A stretch of 64,000 nt of DNA from an uncultured Clostridia bacterium. GTDB lineage: Bacteria; Bacillota; Clostridia; Christensenellales; Borkfalkiaceae. Each line of letters starts with the position of its first letter. Within the stretch, counting starts at the first letter, position 1. Location: assembly GCA_934271255.1 (NCBI GenBank), contig CAKQQS010000003.1, forward strand, positions 62,001 to 126,000. The letters run 5' to 3'. The translations under genes and the position numbers were made by a program. Shown here one piece after another: positions 1 to 9,466 of the stretch. The notes beneath the pieces were generated by a model. That model searched no databases, had not been told where the DNA came from, and worked only from the letters and a program-made list of their open reading frames with translations.

Positions 1-1377
1 TTCGAATCGTCGGACGTCAATAAGTTTACGGCGGCGTACAATCCCGACAGAACGGTAGATTTTAAGTTTTATCTCGAAGATAACGGACATTACTCGATAA
101 ACAAAGCGTTGACAGTTTTCCTTAACGGCGAAAAACACGCGAATATCGAAAAAGATATAACGCAATCTTGCGAAATCGACGGCGTGAAATATAACGTTTA
201 TACTTATACGATACCGTCGGAAGAACTTAACGTTTCGGATAAAAACGAGTATTCCGTCGGCGCGACCGTGCTTTTCGTAAGGAACGGCAAGGAATACGAC
301 GTTACTATCAACAGCGGTAGATTGACGCTCGATATAAAAAAGGCGAATCCGTCGTGTAACGAACTCGTCGACGTAACCTATTATTATAAGGAAAATCTTA
401 AAAAATACAACGGGTTCAGCGACGGATACGCATGGACTAACCAAGACGCCGTAATTCTTACGAAATCGGACGCGATATACGAAAACTGCGTTACGTTCAC
501 GCCCGCGGATACGGACAACTACAACGTTTTGACGAATATAGGCGTAAAGGTAAAAATCGCGCGCGGTACAGTTGTTTTGAATTCGGGGGACGGCAACGTT
601 TTCTTCGATTACTTAGACAATAAATCGAACGGCGAAAGCGTAAGAACGTTTAACGCGGCAGACGGCGGATTAAATCTTTCAACGACGGAAAACGACTACG
701 AATACGTTTCGCCTACGCAAATTAAAATACACCCGATAATAAACGACGAATACGCATTGCCGTACGTCCGTACCGTTAAAACGTACGACGCGTCGTATAA
801 CGAACAAGGCAAACTCGATTACAGCGGAGAAGAACTTGTTTGGTTTGGCTCGAACGACAACGTAGGACAATTTCATTTAAGCGGGGCAAGCGAATGGAAT
901 GGTAGCGACGACAATGGGAAAAACAAGATTTTCCCTATGAGTAAAGAAAACCCGACCGTTACTTTCTACGGGTTTAAATATTATCAGACGAAAACGGAAG
1001 AATACGTAACTACGAACGGCAGTCAGTTGGCTGTATACAAAAACTCGTCCAAAAGATATAAAAGAATGATTTTACCTTTTGACGGAAACTGTACGGAAGT
1101 GTTTACAACGAAAGGCGGTTTAATAGACGGTCGCTCGGCGGATTTCGGACTGTTCAGCACGTCGACTTCTTACGATAAAACGGTAAACTCGGTTATTATA
1201 CCGAAAAAATACACGAAAATACATACTCACGGAACGTTGAATATAAACGCGTTTTCGCACAGTTCCGCTCTCGAAAAAGTAATTATCGAAGGGCGAATAG
1301 AACTCGATAAGTACACTTTTACGGGAAAAGGATTAGATGCGAAAAAGGTATCGGACGTCATTCAACTAGGCTCGTAA
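1..1377 (+). CDS. Surface protein with Ig/MBG-like repeats and LRR_5-like C-terminus (5' truncated)
   Basis: The frame is open from base 1, so the true start lies outside the window and a TTG at 109 is only an internal codon. The first half looks like tandem bacterial Ig/MBG-type beta domains, with an FTPADTDNYN-like segment typical of such repeats. The last ~160 residues form a module also found at the end of the next gene: [LI][VI]WF, YYQ[TS]K, RMILP, then IIP...TKI and VIIEG, which resembles degenerate BspA-type LRR_5 repeats. The protein is probably exported and cell-surface attached, but its anchor is not visible here. It is followed by a terminator at 1416. The specific ligand is unknown. 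The extracellular adhesin or structural role is an inference from domain type only. Confidence 0.75.
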   Translation, partial: FESSDVNKFTAAYNPDRTVDFKFYLEDNGHYSINKALTVFLNGEKHANIEKDITQSCEIDGVKYNVYTYTIPSEELNVSDKNEYSVGATVLFVRNGKEYDVTINSGRLTLDIKKANPSCNELVDVTYYYKENLKKYNGFSDGYAWTNQDAVILTKSDAIYENCVTFTPADTDNYNVLTNIGVKVKIARGTVVLNSGDGNVFFDYLDNKSNGESVRTFNAADGGLNLSTTENDYEYVSPTQIKIHPIINDEYALPYVRTVKTYDASYNEQGKLDYSGEELVWFGSNDNVGQFHLSGASEWNGSDDNGKNKIFPMSKENPTVTFYGFKYYQTKTEEYVTTNGSQLAVYKNSSKRYKRMILPFDGNCTEVFTTKGGLIDGRSADFGLFSTSTSYDKTVNSVIIPKKYTKIHTHGTLNINAFSHSSALEKVIIEGRIELDKYTFTGKGLDAKKVSDVIQLGS

Positions 1378-1415
1378 CTTAACTTTTAACACGCATAAAT
1401 ATAACGATAAGAATC

Positions 1416-1440
1416 AAAGCGTACCGTTCGGTGCGCTTTT
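1416..1440 (+). terminator. Intrinsic terminator of the first lipoprotein gene
   Basis: A 10-bp stem (1416-1425 with 1430-1439, one T-G wobble) closes a GTTC loop and runs into TTTT. It lies 39 bases after the stop codon. Confidence 0.75.
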
Positions 1441-1498
1441 AATTCGTTATAAAATCGTCAAAAAATTATCGCATTATACATTATTTATAGGCAATTGC

Positions 1499-1527
1499 TT
1501 GACAGACAACTGCTTTTGTAATATAAT
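1499..1527 (+). promoter_or_regulatory. Sigma-A promoter of lipoprotein operon
   Basis: TTGACA (1499-1504), a 17-base spacer and TATAAT (1522-1527) match the consensus in every position. The predicted start is near 1534, giving a leader of about 36 bases with a GGGAAG ribosome binding site before ATG 1570. Confidence 0.85.
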
Positions 1528-1557
1528 TTTATTACATTGTAATATAAAATCGTTACA
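1517..1557 (+). promoter_or_regulatory. Tandem operator over -10 and start site
   Basis: Two 20-bp dyads, TGTAAT-N8-ATTACA (1517-1536) and TGTAAT-N8-GTTACA (1538-1557), sit 21 bp apart, two helical turns. The middle half-sites also make a perfect odd palindrome, TATTACA-T-TGTAATA (1530-1544). They overlap the -10 element and the start site, a position suited to repression. TACA/TGTA half-sites recall BlaI/MecI-type operators; that link is inference. Confidence 0.55.
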
Positions 1558-1569
1558 TAAGGGAAGAGT

Positions 1570-4413
1570 ATGAAACTTTTAAAAAGAGTAAGTTTAATAA
1601 TATTCGCGTTAACGACGATTGCAAGCGTCGTCGTTTTTTGCGGTTGCGATAAATCGAATAACAAAACGGGCGGAACCGAACCGCCGAAAACGGAGTTTAC
1701 CGTTACTTTCGTCGATGCCGACGGGGAAAAAATCTACGACGATAAAAAGTATAAAATCGGCGAGAAAATCGTCGAACCCGCCGAGCCTTTAAAAACCGGC
1801 TATTCGTTCAGGTGCTGGACGTACGATGGAAGAAGATATAATTTTGACGCGCTGCCCGACGCGGACGTCGAGTTGGTTGCGGACTTTGAACAAACTTTCG
1901 TTTCCCGCGTGGTAACGTTGGAAATCAACGGCAACTACGAATATATTTCTTGTCTTGACGGCGCAACATTCGTTTTGCCGCAAACCGCGTTCAGAAAAGC
2001 GGACAAACAATATATTTACGACTTTGAAAAATGGGTAATCGTCGACGACGGCTCGGAAAAGGACGCGTCCGGCGAATACAAAGTAACGAAAGATTTACAT
2101 TTCGTGGCGAAGTTTACTCAAACGCTTCAATCGTACACGGTAACGTTTATAGACAACAATTACAACGAGTTTGCGAGTTTTAAGTTGAACTACGGCGAAG
2201 AGATAACTCTTCCCGATGCGACGCCGAAAGGAAGTATGGACAAAGCGTACGAATACACGTTTGCGGGGTGGAACGGCTACGTTCCGGAAATGACCGTTAC
2301 GGGCAACGTTTGTTTCGTAGCGAACTACAAAGCGTCGCCGAGAGTTTACGAAATAACGTATAAAGCGTTTGACGACGTGGTAAAAACGGAAACCTGCGCT
2401 TACGACGGCGCGCTTAATTTCCCGACGGATTTTTCTTATACAGGCTACGACTTTTCGGCGTGGCAATGGGACGGCAAACTTATAGACGAAACGGCGAAAG
2501 TCGTCGGCGATATGGAGATTGTCGCAACGTTTACGCCGATAAAATACGACATAATTTTCAATACTCTTTCTTTGTATTCCAAAGAGCCTTTGCAGTTCAC
2601 GATAGAAGACGAATTCGTTATTCCGAACGACGAAAACATGGCTATGGACGGCTACGAGTTTTTAGGCTGGTACGTAGGGGACAAGAAAGTCGAAAAAATA
2701 GTTAAAGGCACTTGCGGAAACGTTACTCTCACCGCCAGATGGAGCGACAAAAACTTCGTTCTCGTAACGGAACTTACGGGCGTTGACAAAGTATACGACA
2801 AGTTGCCCGAAAGGCTTGTCTACGAAGTCGAATATCACGACGAAAGTTTAACCGTTTCCTACGACTGGTATTTTAAGGCGACGGGCGAAAAAGAGTATAC
2901 TTTACTTGAAGAAAAAGGCTCGACGATAACCGTCGTCAACGTATTAGACAGCGGCGAGTATTACGCCAAAGCGGTTGTGAACACGGGTACGAAAGTTAAA
3001 ACTTCGGAAAGCGCGAAAGTGACCGTTTCCATTCAAAAAGCGGAACAGCGCATACACGTTCAGGACGTTCAGACTTACGTTTACGACGGCGAATTGCACG
3101 GTATAAAAGGCATAGCGTTATCCGACGCGAGCGCAGAGCCGATTATAGGTTACGGCGATTCGGAGTACGACGGGTTGATTGACGCGGGCGAAATCACGGT
3201 AACGATTACCGTGCCGGAAACGGACAATTACAAGGAAGCGATGACGACCGTAAAACTCGTCGTCGAACCGAGAAAGGTAAGAATATTCGCCGAAGAACTC
3301 GAATATACGGGCAACGATTTGTGGAAAGACGTTTCTCTTTACTATACGGACATTGCGGGCGAAAGACAACCCGCCGGCGCGATAGAGCCTTATTCGATTA
3401 TCGACGCGGGCGTGTACGACGTCAAGGCGCAGCCCGACAGTAAAAATTACGTCTTAGACGAACAATACACGACGATAGTAAAAGTTTTACCCGCCGAATA
3501 TACGGGGCTCGTTCCCGAGATAGCCGAACAAACGGGATATATAAACAAAACCGTTTCGAGCATTGTTCTTCCCGATTCTTCTTTCGTCTGGAAAGACGTT
3601 GAAGAAGTTATGACCAAAGAAGGCGAGTACGACGCGTATTACAACGCGGGGGCGAATTACAAACCGCGTCCCGTTAAAATAAGCGTTAAACTGATAGCGA
3701 AAATCACTTTTAAAACGGGCAACGGCGACACGGGTTACGACGATACGACGACAGACGTTGCGTTAGGAAAAACTTTGGTTTTCCCGACAGTTACGAACGG
3801 CGACGGCGAAGAACTGATTTGGTTTGCCAACGATTTGGGTATAGGCAAGTTTTATCGCGGCGACGCAAAGACTCCCGTAGTCGACGACAACAAAACGTAT
3901 TACGGACTTTGGTATTATCAATCGAAAGCGAGCGAATACACCACGAAAGGCTCGGTATTACATATTTACAAAGGCAAGGTACATGCCCGTATGATTTTAC
4001 CTACCGATTCGCAATACGATTCGGTGTATGCGTCGGATACCACATGGAACGTATCCGAAGCGTTGGGCATATTCAATTCGGGCAACTTGAAGAGTTTGAT
4101 AATTCCGTCGAACATCACGAAAATCAATCATAGAAAATATATTTCGGGCGCAACCGAAGTAGACGCGTTCGGTTATTGCAGTAACTTGTCTGACGTAATA
4201 ATCGAAGGCAATTGTCAGATAAGCAAGTTGTCTTTCACGTCGAAAGGACAAGGCGCTCACGCGATTACGAACTTAACGTTGCTCGGCAACGGGGCAAGCA
4301 GGGCTGCTAACGACAACAAACTCGAATGTAACGTTTGGGTATCTTCGTTAAACGCAAGCGTTTACGGCTCGGACGTATGGGGCGATAAAATTAAAAATTA
4401 CGAAACGTTATGA
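1570..4413 (+). CDS. InlB-repeat surface lipoprotein with LRR_5-like C-terminal module
   Basis: This 947-residue protein starts with a lipoprotein signal peptide: positive n-region, hydrophobic core and lipobox FCGC with Cys26 as the probable acylated residue. About five InlB B-repeat (Listeria-Bacteroides type) units follow at roughly 42-392, recognisable by the ending GW or CW followed by a variable loop. Ig-like and MBG-like beta domains span about 395-710. The last ~210 residues are paralogous to the end of the preceding gene, with LIWFA, YYQSK, RMILP, LIIPSNITKI and VIIEG marks. ATG 1570 is preceded by GGGAAG. It overlaps the next gene by 4 bp (ATGA). The protein is likely anchored on the outer face of the membrane. 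The ligand is unknown. Confidence 0.85.
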   Translation: MKLLKRVSLIIFALTTIASVVVFCGCDKSNNKTGGTEPPKTEFTVTFVDADGEKIYDDKKYKIGEKIVEPAEPLKTGYSFRCWTYDGRRYNFDALPDADVELVADFEQTFVSRVVTLEINGNYEYISCLDGATFVLPQTAFRKADKQYIYDFEKWVIVDDGSEKDASGEYKVTKDLHFVAKFTQTLQSYTVTFIDNNYNEFASFKLNYGEEITLPDATPKGSMDKAYEYTFAGWNGYVPEMTVTGNVCFVANYKASPRVYEITYKAFDDVVKTETCAYDGALNFPTDFSYTGYDFSAWQWDGKLIDETAKVVGDMEIVATFTPIKYDIIFNTLSLYSKEPLQFTIEDEFVIPNDENMAMDGYEFLGWYVGDKKVEKIVKGTCGNVTLTARWSDKNFVLVTELTGVDKVYDKLPERLVYEVEYHDESLTVSYDWYFKATGEKEYTLLEEKGSTITVVNVLDSGEYYAKAVVNTGTKVKTSESAKVTVSIQKAEQRIHVQDVQTYVYDGELHGIKGIALSDASAEPIIGYGDSEYDGLIDAGEITVTITVPETDNYKEAMTTVKLVVEPRKVRIFAEELEYTGNDLWKDVSLYYTDIAGERQPAGAIEPYSIIDAGVYDVKAQPDSKNYVLDEQYTTIVKVLPAEYTGLVPEIAEQTGYINKTVSSIVLPDSSFVWKDVEEVMTKEGEYDAYYNAGANYKPRPVKISVKLIAKITFKTGNGDTGYDDTTTDVALGKTLVFPTVTNGDGEELIWFANDLGIGKFYRGDAKTPVVDDNKTYYGLWYYQSKASEYTTKGSVLHIYKGKVHARMILPTDSQYDSVYASDTTWNVSEALGIFNSGNLKSLIIPSNITKINHRKYISGATEVDAFGYCSNLSDVIIEGNCQISKLSFTSKGQGAHAITNLTLLGNGASRAANDNKLECNVWVSSLNASVYGSDVWGDKIKNYETL

Positions 4414-7400
4414 AAAAATCTTTTAACTTAACACACATTTTAATAACGGTATTTGCGGTCGCGTTGACGCTTTTCGCGGTTTCGTGTACGAGCGCGCCGA
4501 CGGATAAAGGCGAAGAAAAGGTAAAGTATTACACGGTAACTTTTTACGCCAAAAATCCCGAAACGCTGGAAGACGAACTTTTTGAAAGAATAAAAGTCAA
4601 AAAAGGCGACCGTATACCGCAAACGATGAATATTCCCGACCATTACGAATCGGAAGGGCGGTATTATTATTTCAGCGGTTGGATTATTAAAGACGAACTC
4701 GCCGATATAAGCAAATATACCGTCAAAAAGAACACCGAACTCACGGCGCATTATTCGAGTACGAAAAAGACGTTTACTTTGATTTTCGATTGCGGAGATT
4801 TTCATCATTACGAACCGAACGTAAACTACGGCGACAAGATTACCTATACGGGACCTATGCCGACGAAAGAATGTACGGAAGAAGGTTACGACTATCTTTT
4901 TAAAGGGTTTTCGAGAACCGAACAAGGCGAGGTGCTTGGCGCGGACGAAGACGATTTCAGCGATTTGCTCGACTCCGATTCGACGGTAGTAAAAACGGAA
5001 ACGTTTTATCCGAGATTCGTTAAAGTCAAAAAAGTTTGCGCGGTAAAGTATTACGACTTTCAAGGGGACGTTTCTTATATTCAGACGGTCGAATACGGCG
5101 ACAAGATAAAAAAACTTACCGACAAAGACAAAAGCGAACGCTTGGGATACAGTTTTATAGGATTTTTCTATTTTGACGGCAACGGTGCTTTGTTGCGAGA
5201 TTTGGAAAACGAGTTTGAAGTCAAATCGGATATTTCCGTCAAAGAGATTTGGAACCACGATCCCGTCGAGTACGAACTTACTTATTTGTCGATGGACAAA
5301 ACCTATAAAAAAGTCAATTACACGATAGAAGACGAGATAGACGTGTCGAAAGTCTTGCCGAAAGCCAACGGATGCACCTTTGAAGGCTGGTACGATAAAT
5401 CGACGGAGCAAAGAGTAACGTATATTCATAAAGGCAGTTACGGACCGAAAGTGTTGGTAGCAAAATACAAAGCGAACCCGACTGTCGAAAAAGACCTTAA
5501 CTCGGTCGTCGAATCGAAAGTCGGCAACAACGTAAATCTTGAATTCGTCGTCGACGCGCCGTTAGGAAGCATTATAACGTATCAGTGGTACAAGGACGGC
5601 AACGCGATAGAAAACGCCGTTTCGTCCACGTACACGATTTTGGGACTGGAAAAGAACAACGGCGAATACGTTTGCGTCGCGGGAGTCGACATTAAAGGCG
5701 CGGAATCAACAAGGATTTCAAGCACTCCGTCGCTCGTATATATTTCCGATACGGAAGCGAAAATGCTTACCGTAACGTATAAGTGGCGGGACGAAACGAA
5801 ACAAACGCAAATAAAAGTTGGCGGTAAAATCGACTTGTCGTTCAGCCCCGAAGGGTACGAAAAAGATTCGAGAAAATACGTTTTCGACCACTGGGAACTC
5901 GACGGCGTTCAGGTATCGCCGAATAAAATGCTGTTAAAAGACGCAACGCTCGTTGCCGTATATATGCCGATTTATAAAGTAAATTATTTGTATAACGGCG
6001 TTGTTATAGACAGCGAAGAAGTAGTTAAAGGACATACGCCGAAAGCGACCTTAACAAAAGACGCTCTTGCAAAATTACCCGAAGTCAAAGCGGGGTACGA
6101 GTGGTCGGCGGGTATTTTGAATACCGAAATTATCGACAGGGACGTAGACGCCGTTTGCAAAATGGAACTTAACCGCGACATTCAGGTATTTTTGGAACAA
6201 TCGCTCGATTGCGTATTTAACGAAAAAGAGATAGGATTTACCGTCAATTTAGACGTTGCGGGAATACGATTGAAACTTTTCGTCGCGGTTAAAATAAAAG
6301 GACTTCGCGTCGAAGATTTGCACGGCGCGGGCAAAGATTTCAAGATTGCCGATTTAATAGATTGCGTCGATATAAAAATCAAATCGGGTACGACTAATCC
6401 CGTTATAGTACATATAGTAAACAAGACGTTTTACGTTACTACCAACGGCGGAACGTTCAAAACGACGTATCAAAACGTAGTAGATATACTCGAAACTACG
6501 GGGGTTTTCAACTTAAAAGAACTTCTCGGTCAAAACGTCGACAAGATAGACGATATTATACTTAACATGGTCGACGTTATAGACAAGACGGCGGAAACCG
6601 TCGAGTCGATAACTCTCGATACGACAACTAATAAACTTACGATAATACCTAATATCGGCGCGGGCGTTACGTTCACGATAACTTCGGATATCGTAAACGA
6701 CAAATACTCGGTGAACAACATAAACCTTTCTTACGGCGACAAGATTTCCTTCGATTGTCAGGTTACGCAAGGGCTGTCGATATCGACGGCGGGGGACGCT
6801 ACCGCAGCCGATTATACGGACGCGATAAAGAACCTTACCGATTCGATAATAAATCTCGTCAACGGCAGACACTATAAGATAACGGGCAACGTAACTCTCG
6901 ATTCGCCCAAAGCGGACGTAGGGCTCGAAGCGAAAATCGACAGATACGAAACGGGCGACGTAGACTATTACGGCAACCCCGTAACGACTCCGTTCTCGGC
7001 GTATCACCTGACGATTGATTTGCCGAAGATTTCAATGGTCGTTTCGATTGTAAAAGATAAAACCGTGTCGGAAATATTCGTCGACACGAGATATCCCGAC
7101 TTGATTTTGTTCAAGAGAACGGTAAACGGGTCTTCCGTCGAATATAAATCTAATCTGGATTTTATGAAAGACGGCAAACTCGACACGATGTCGCTCGTCG
7201 TATGGCTGGCGAATCTTGGTAATATAGTCAACAAGTTCGCAGGGTCTACGATGACCGTCGACTACGATTTGGCTAACTTGTTAAAGAGCGTAACGTACGC
7301 CGACGGCGTATCGAAAATCGTGCTTTCAAAAGACGCTTTGGTGTTCAGCGACGATATGATTGCAGTCAACAAGGACGTCGAAATAAGCATCGGCGTAAAC

Positions 7401-7574
7401 AACGGTTATCCCACCCGACTTTCAATCGGCACGGCGATGTCGCTTGCGGGTATATTGAAACCGAACATTAACTTAAACCTTACGCTCGACGACGAAGTTA
7501 CGAGAAACAATACGGATTTAGGCGCGCAAAAAGAGTACGCGGATTTAAAGAATTCGCAGTTTGCAACCCTTTGA
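4410..7574 (+). CDS. Large InlB/Ig-repeat lipoprotein with unassigned C-terminal half
   Basis: This 1054-residue protein has a lipoprotein signal peptide with lipobox AVSC (Cys26). Four InlB B-type repeats occupy about 40-355. An Ig-like domain with the QWYKDG...GEYVCVA pattern follows at about 360-445, and two more beta repeats reach ~590. Residues ~600-1054 are not recognised: they are rich in alternating hydrophobic/polar beta-strand patterns and Asp/Lys/Thr, with no catalytic motif visible. The start overlaps the previous stop codon (ATGA) and has no good Shine-Dalgarno, so translation is probably coupled. A strong terminator follows at 7580. The role is probably extracellular binding; the C-terminal half could be a novel domain. 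Confidence 0.8.
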   Translation: MKKSFNLTHILITVFAVALTLFAVSCTSAPTDKGEEKVKYYTVTFYAKNPETLEDELFERIKVKKGDRIPQTMNIPDHYESEGRYYYFSGWIIKDELADISKYTVKKNTELTAHYSSTKKTFTLIFDCGDFHHYEPNVNYGDKITYTGPMPTKECTEEGYDYLFKGFSRTEQGEVLGADEDDFSDLLDSDSTVVKTETFYPRFVKVKKVCAVKYYDFQGDVSYIQTVEYGDKIKKLTDKDKSERLGYSFIGFFYFDGNGALLRDLENEFEVKSDISVKEIWNHDPVEYELTYLSMDKTYKKVNYTIEDEIDVSKVLPKANGCTFEGWYDKSTEQRVTYIHKGSYGPKVLVAKYKANPTVEKDLNSVVESKVGNNVNLEFVVDAPLGSIITYQWYKDGNAIENAVSSTYTILGLEKNNGEYVCVAGVDIKGAESTRISSTPSLVYISDTEAKMLTVTYKWRDETKQTQIKVGGKIDLSFSPEGYEKDSRKYVFDHWELDGVQVSPNKMLLKDATLVAVYMPIYKVNYLYNGVVIDSEEVVKGHTPKATLTKDALAKLPEVKAGYEWSAGILNTEIIDRDVDAVCKMELNRDIQVFLEQSLDCVFNEKEIGFTVNLDVAGIRLKLFVAVKIKGLRVEDLHGAGKDFKIADLIDCVDIKIKSGTTNPVIVHIVNKTFYVTTNGGTFKTTYQNVVDILETTGVFNLKELLGQNVDKIDDIILNMVDVIDKTAETVESITLDTTTNKLTIIPNIGAGVTFTITSDIVNDKYSVNNINLSYGDKISFDCQVTQGLSISTAGDATAADYTDAIKNLTDSIINLVNGRHYKITGNVTLDSPKADVGLEAKIDRYETGDVDYYGNPVTTPFSAYHLTIDLPKISMVVSIVKDKTVSEIFVDTRYPDLILFKRTVNGSSVEYKSNLDFMKDGKLDTMSLVVWLANLGNIVNKFAGSTMTVDYDLANLLKSVTYADGVSKIVLSKDALVFSDDMIAVNKDVEISIGVNNGYPTRLSIGTAMSLAGILKPNINLNLTLDDEVTRNNTDLGAQKEYADLKNSQFATL

Positions 7575-7579
7575 TTTTA

Positions 7580-7608
7580 AAGGAAGACGAAAAAACGTCT
7601 TCCTTTTC
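7580..7608 (+). terminator. Terminator of lipoprotein operon
   Basis: A perfect 10-bp stem, AAGGAAGACG (7580-7589) with CGTCTTCCTT (7596-7605), has a six-A loop and runs into a T-rich tract. The tract abuts the -35 box of the uvrC promoter. Confidence 0.85.
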
Positions 7609-7610
7609 TC

Positions 7611-7639
7611 TTGTAATTTTTCAAATAAGTATGTATAAT
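7611..7639 (+). promoter_or_regulatory. uvrC promoter giving a leaderless transcript
   Basis: TTGTAA (7611-7616), 17-base spacer, TATAAT (7634-7639). Six bases then separate the -10 box from ATG 7646, so the usual start point (+7 from the -10 end) is the A of the ATG. No Shine-Dalgarno fits in between. Confidence 0.7.
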
Positions 7640-7645
7640 TATATT

Positions 7646-9466
7646 ATGAGCGTTATTGAAGAGAAGTTAAAACTTTTACCCGACGAGCCGGGCGTGTATA
7701 TAATGAAAGATAAAAACGGCAACGTCATTTACGTCGGCAAAGCGAAAGTTTTAAAAAACAGGGTAAGGCAATATTTTTACTCAAACGTCAAAACTGCGAA
7801 AGTCGCGGCTATGGTAAACAATATCGTCGATTTCGAGTATATTATCACGAAAAGCGAAATCGACGCGCTTTCTCTTGAAAACAATTTAATAAAAAAATAT
7901 AAACCGCGCTATAATATTCTTTTGAAGGACGACAAAACGTACCCGTATATAAAGATAAACTTAAAAGAAGACTTTCCGACATTCACCGTTACGAGAAGAA
8001 TAAGGAAAGACGGCGCGAAATATTTCGGACCGTTTATGGGCGGCGTGTCCGTACGCGACGTAATAGACGTAATAAATCAAACGTATTCGATAAGACCGTG
8101 CGATATTAAGATAAACGCTAATAAACTTCAAAAAGTTTGCTTAAACTACCATATAGGGAAATGTTCGGGCGAATGCGCGGGGCTCGTAGCACAAGAAGAC
8201 TACGCAAAACGGGTAGAAGGGGCTTTGGACTTTTTGAACGGCAACGACGACGCGCCCGAAAAGATTCTGAAAGAAAAAATGACGGCGTTCGCCGATAAGG
8301 AAGAGTTTGAAATCGCGCAAAGTTACAAAGAAAAACTTATGATGCTCGACAAAATCAAACTCAAACGAATAACTTCGCTTAACAGATTTATCAACGCCGA
8401 CGTGATAAGCCTTACGTCCAACAACATTTATACGGCTGTCAATATGCTGTTCGTGAGAAGCGGCAGAATGGTAGGCGGTAAAAATTACGACTTCGACGTG
8501 TCTTTCGACGGGCTTGCCGACGACTTGACTCAATTTATTATCCGATATTATAAAAACGAAGTCGAACTCCCCGACGAAATAATAGTCAATCTTGAAGTCG
8601 ACGCCGACCTTTTGGAAAATTATTTCAAAACGTATTTCAATAAATCATTGTCGGTTATACACCCGAAACAGGGCGTAAGAAAGCAAATAAGCGACATGGC
8701 GGAAAACAACGCGAAAGATTATCTTGACAAAGTTATCGACAAAATCAACCATAAAGACGACATGACGGTGAACGCCTGCGCAAGACTCCAAAAGGTTTTA
8801 AGTCTGGATAACTATCCGAGACGGGCGGAATGTTACGATATTTCAAACGTAAGCGGCGTGGATAAAGTGGGGTCTATGGTAGTGTTTATCGACGGCGAAC
8901 CCGCGAAAGATTTGTACCGTAAGTTTAAAATAAAAACAGTAGAAGGAGCGAACGACTACGCAAGCCATCAGGAAATGATGAGAAGACGGCTTACGAGATT
9001 GCGCGCGGGCGACGAAAACTTTGAAAAACCCGATTTGATTATAATCGACGGCGGAAAAGGACAACTGTCGAGCGTAAAAGAAGTATTCGACGAGTTTAAC
9101 GTAAACGATATAGATTTGGTCGCGCTTGCCGAACGGGAAGAAGAGATTTACACGACTAAACAATCCGAGTCGATAATAATCGATCGGCACGATTACGTTT
9201 TAAAATTGATGCAACGGATTCGCGACGAAGCGCACAGATTCGCCGTAACCTATTTCAGACAACTCCACAACAAGAAATCGCTCGAAAGCGTTTTGACGGA
9301 AATCGACGGGGTTGGCAAGGTTAAACGGCAAAATCTGATGAATGCGTTCGGCGACGTTTCAAAAATTAAAAAAGCGAGCGTAAAAGAACTTGCTGCCGTC
9401 GAAGGTATAGGCGAAACGCTTGCGAAAGAAATATACGCGTATTTTCACAAAGGAGAGAAGACTTGA
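7646..9466 (+). CDS. uvrC: Excinuclease ABC subunit C
   Basis: UvrC makes both incisions around DNA damage handed over by UvrA-UvrB in nucleotide excision repair. The 606-residue protein has the N-terminal GIY-YIG nuclease (GVYIMKD...VIYVGKA, about 14-40), a UVR/UvrB-binding helix pair near 195-235, and the C-terminal RNase H-like nuclease (YDISNVSG, about 397, and the EGANDYASHQE region). Tandem helix-hairpin-helix motifs lie in the last ~55 residues. Length is normal for the family. ATG 7646 is chosen over an upstream TTG (7571) because the upstream part crosses the terminator and promoter. The mRNA is predicted leaderless. The stop overlaps the next TTG start. Confidence 0.95.
   Translation: MSVIEEKLKLLPDEPGVYIMKDKNGNVIYVGKAKVLKNRVRQYFYSNVKTAKVAAMVNNIVDFEYIITKSEIDALSLENNLIKKYKPRYNILLKDDKTYPYIKINLKEDFPTFTVTRRIRKDGAKYFGPFMGGVSVRDVIDVINQTYSIRPCDIKINANKLQKVCLNYHIGKCSGECAGLVAQEDYAKRVEGALDFLNGNDDAPEKILKEKMTAFADKEEFEIAQSYKEKLMMLDKIKLKRITSLNRFINADVISLTSNNIYTAVNMLFVRSGRMVGGKNYDFDVSFDGLADDLTQFIIRYYKNEVELPDEIIVNLEVDADLLENYFKTYFNKSLSVIHPKQGVRKQISDMAENNAKDYLDKVIDKINHKDDMTVNACARLQKVLSLDNYPRRAECYDISNVSGVDKVGSMVVFIDGEPAKDLYRKFKIKTVEGANDYASHQEMMRRRLTRLRAGDENFEKPDLIIIDGGKGQLSSVKEVFDEFNVNDIDLVALAEREEEIYTTKQSESIIIDRHDYVLKLMQRIRDEAHRFAVTYFRQLHNKKSLESVLTEIDGVGKVKRQNLMNAFGDVSKIKKASVKELAAVEGIGETLAKEIYAYFHKGEKT

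Noticed and set aside
2095..2466. Minus-strand open frame inside the lipoprotein gene
   Set aside because: Arg/Val-rich shadow of the Asp/Glu/Thr-rich coding strand; many such frames occur on the opposite strand of this window.
4440..5429. Long minus-strand open frame inside the third lipoprotein
   Set aside because: A shadow with Arg/Phe-rich composition, no start site and no homology.
7571..7645. TTG start 25 codons upstream of uvrC ATG
   Set aside because: It lies across the terminator and promoter; the family begins near MSVIEEKL.
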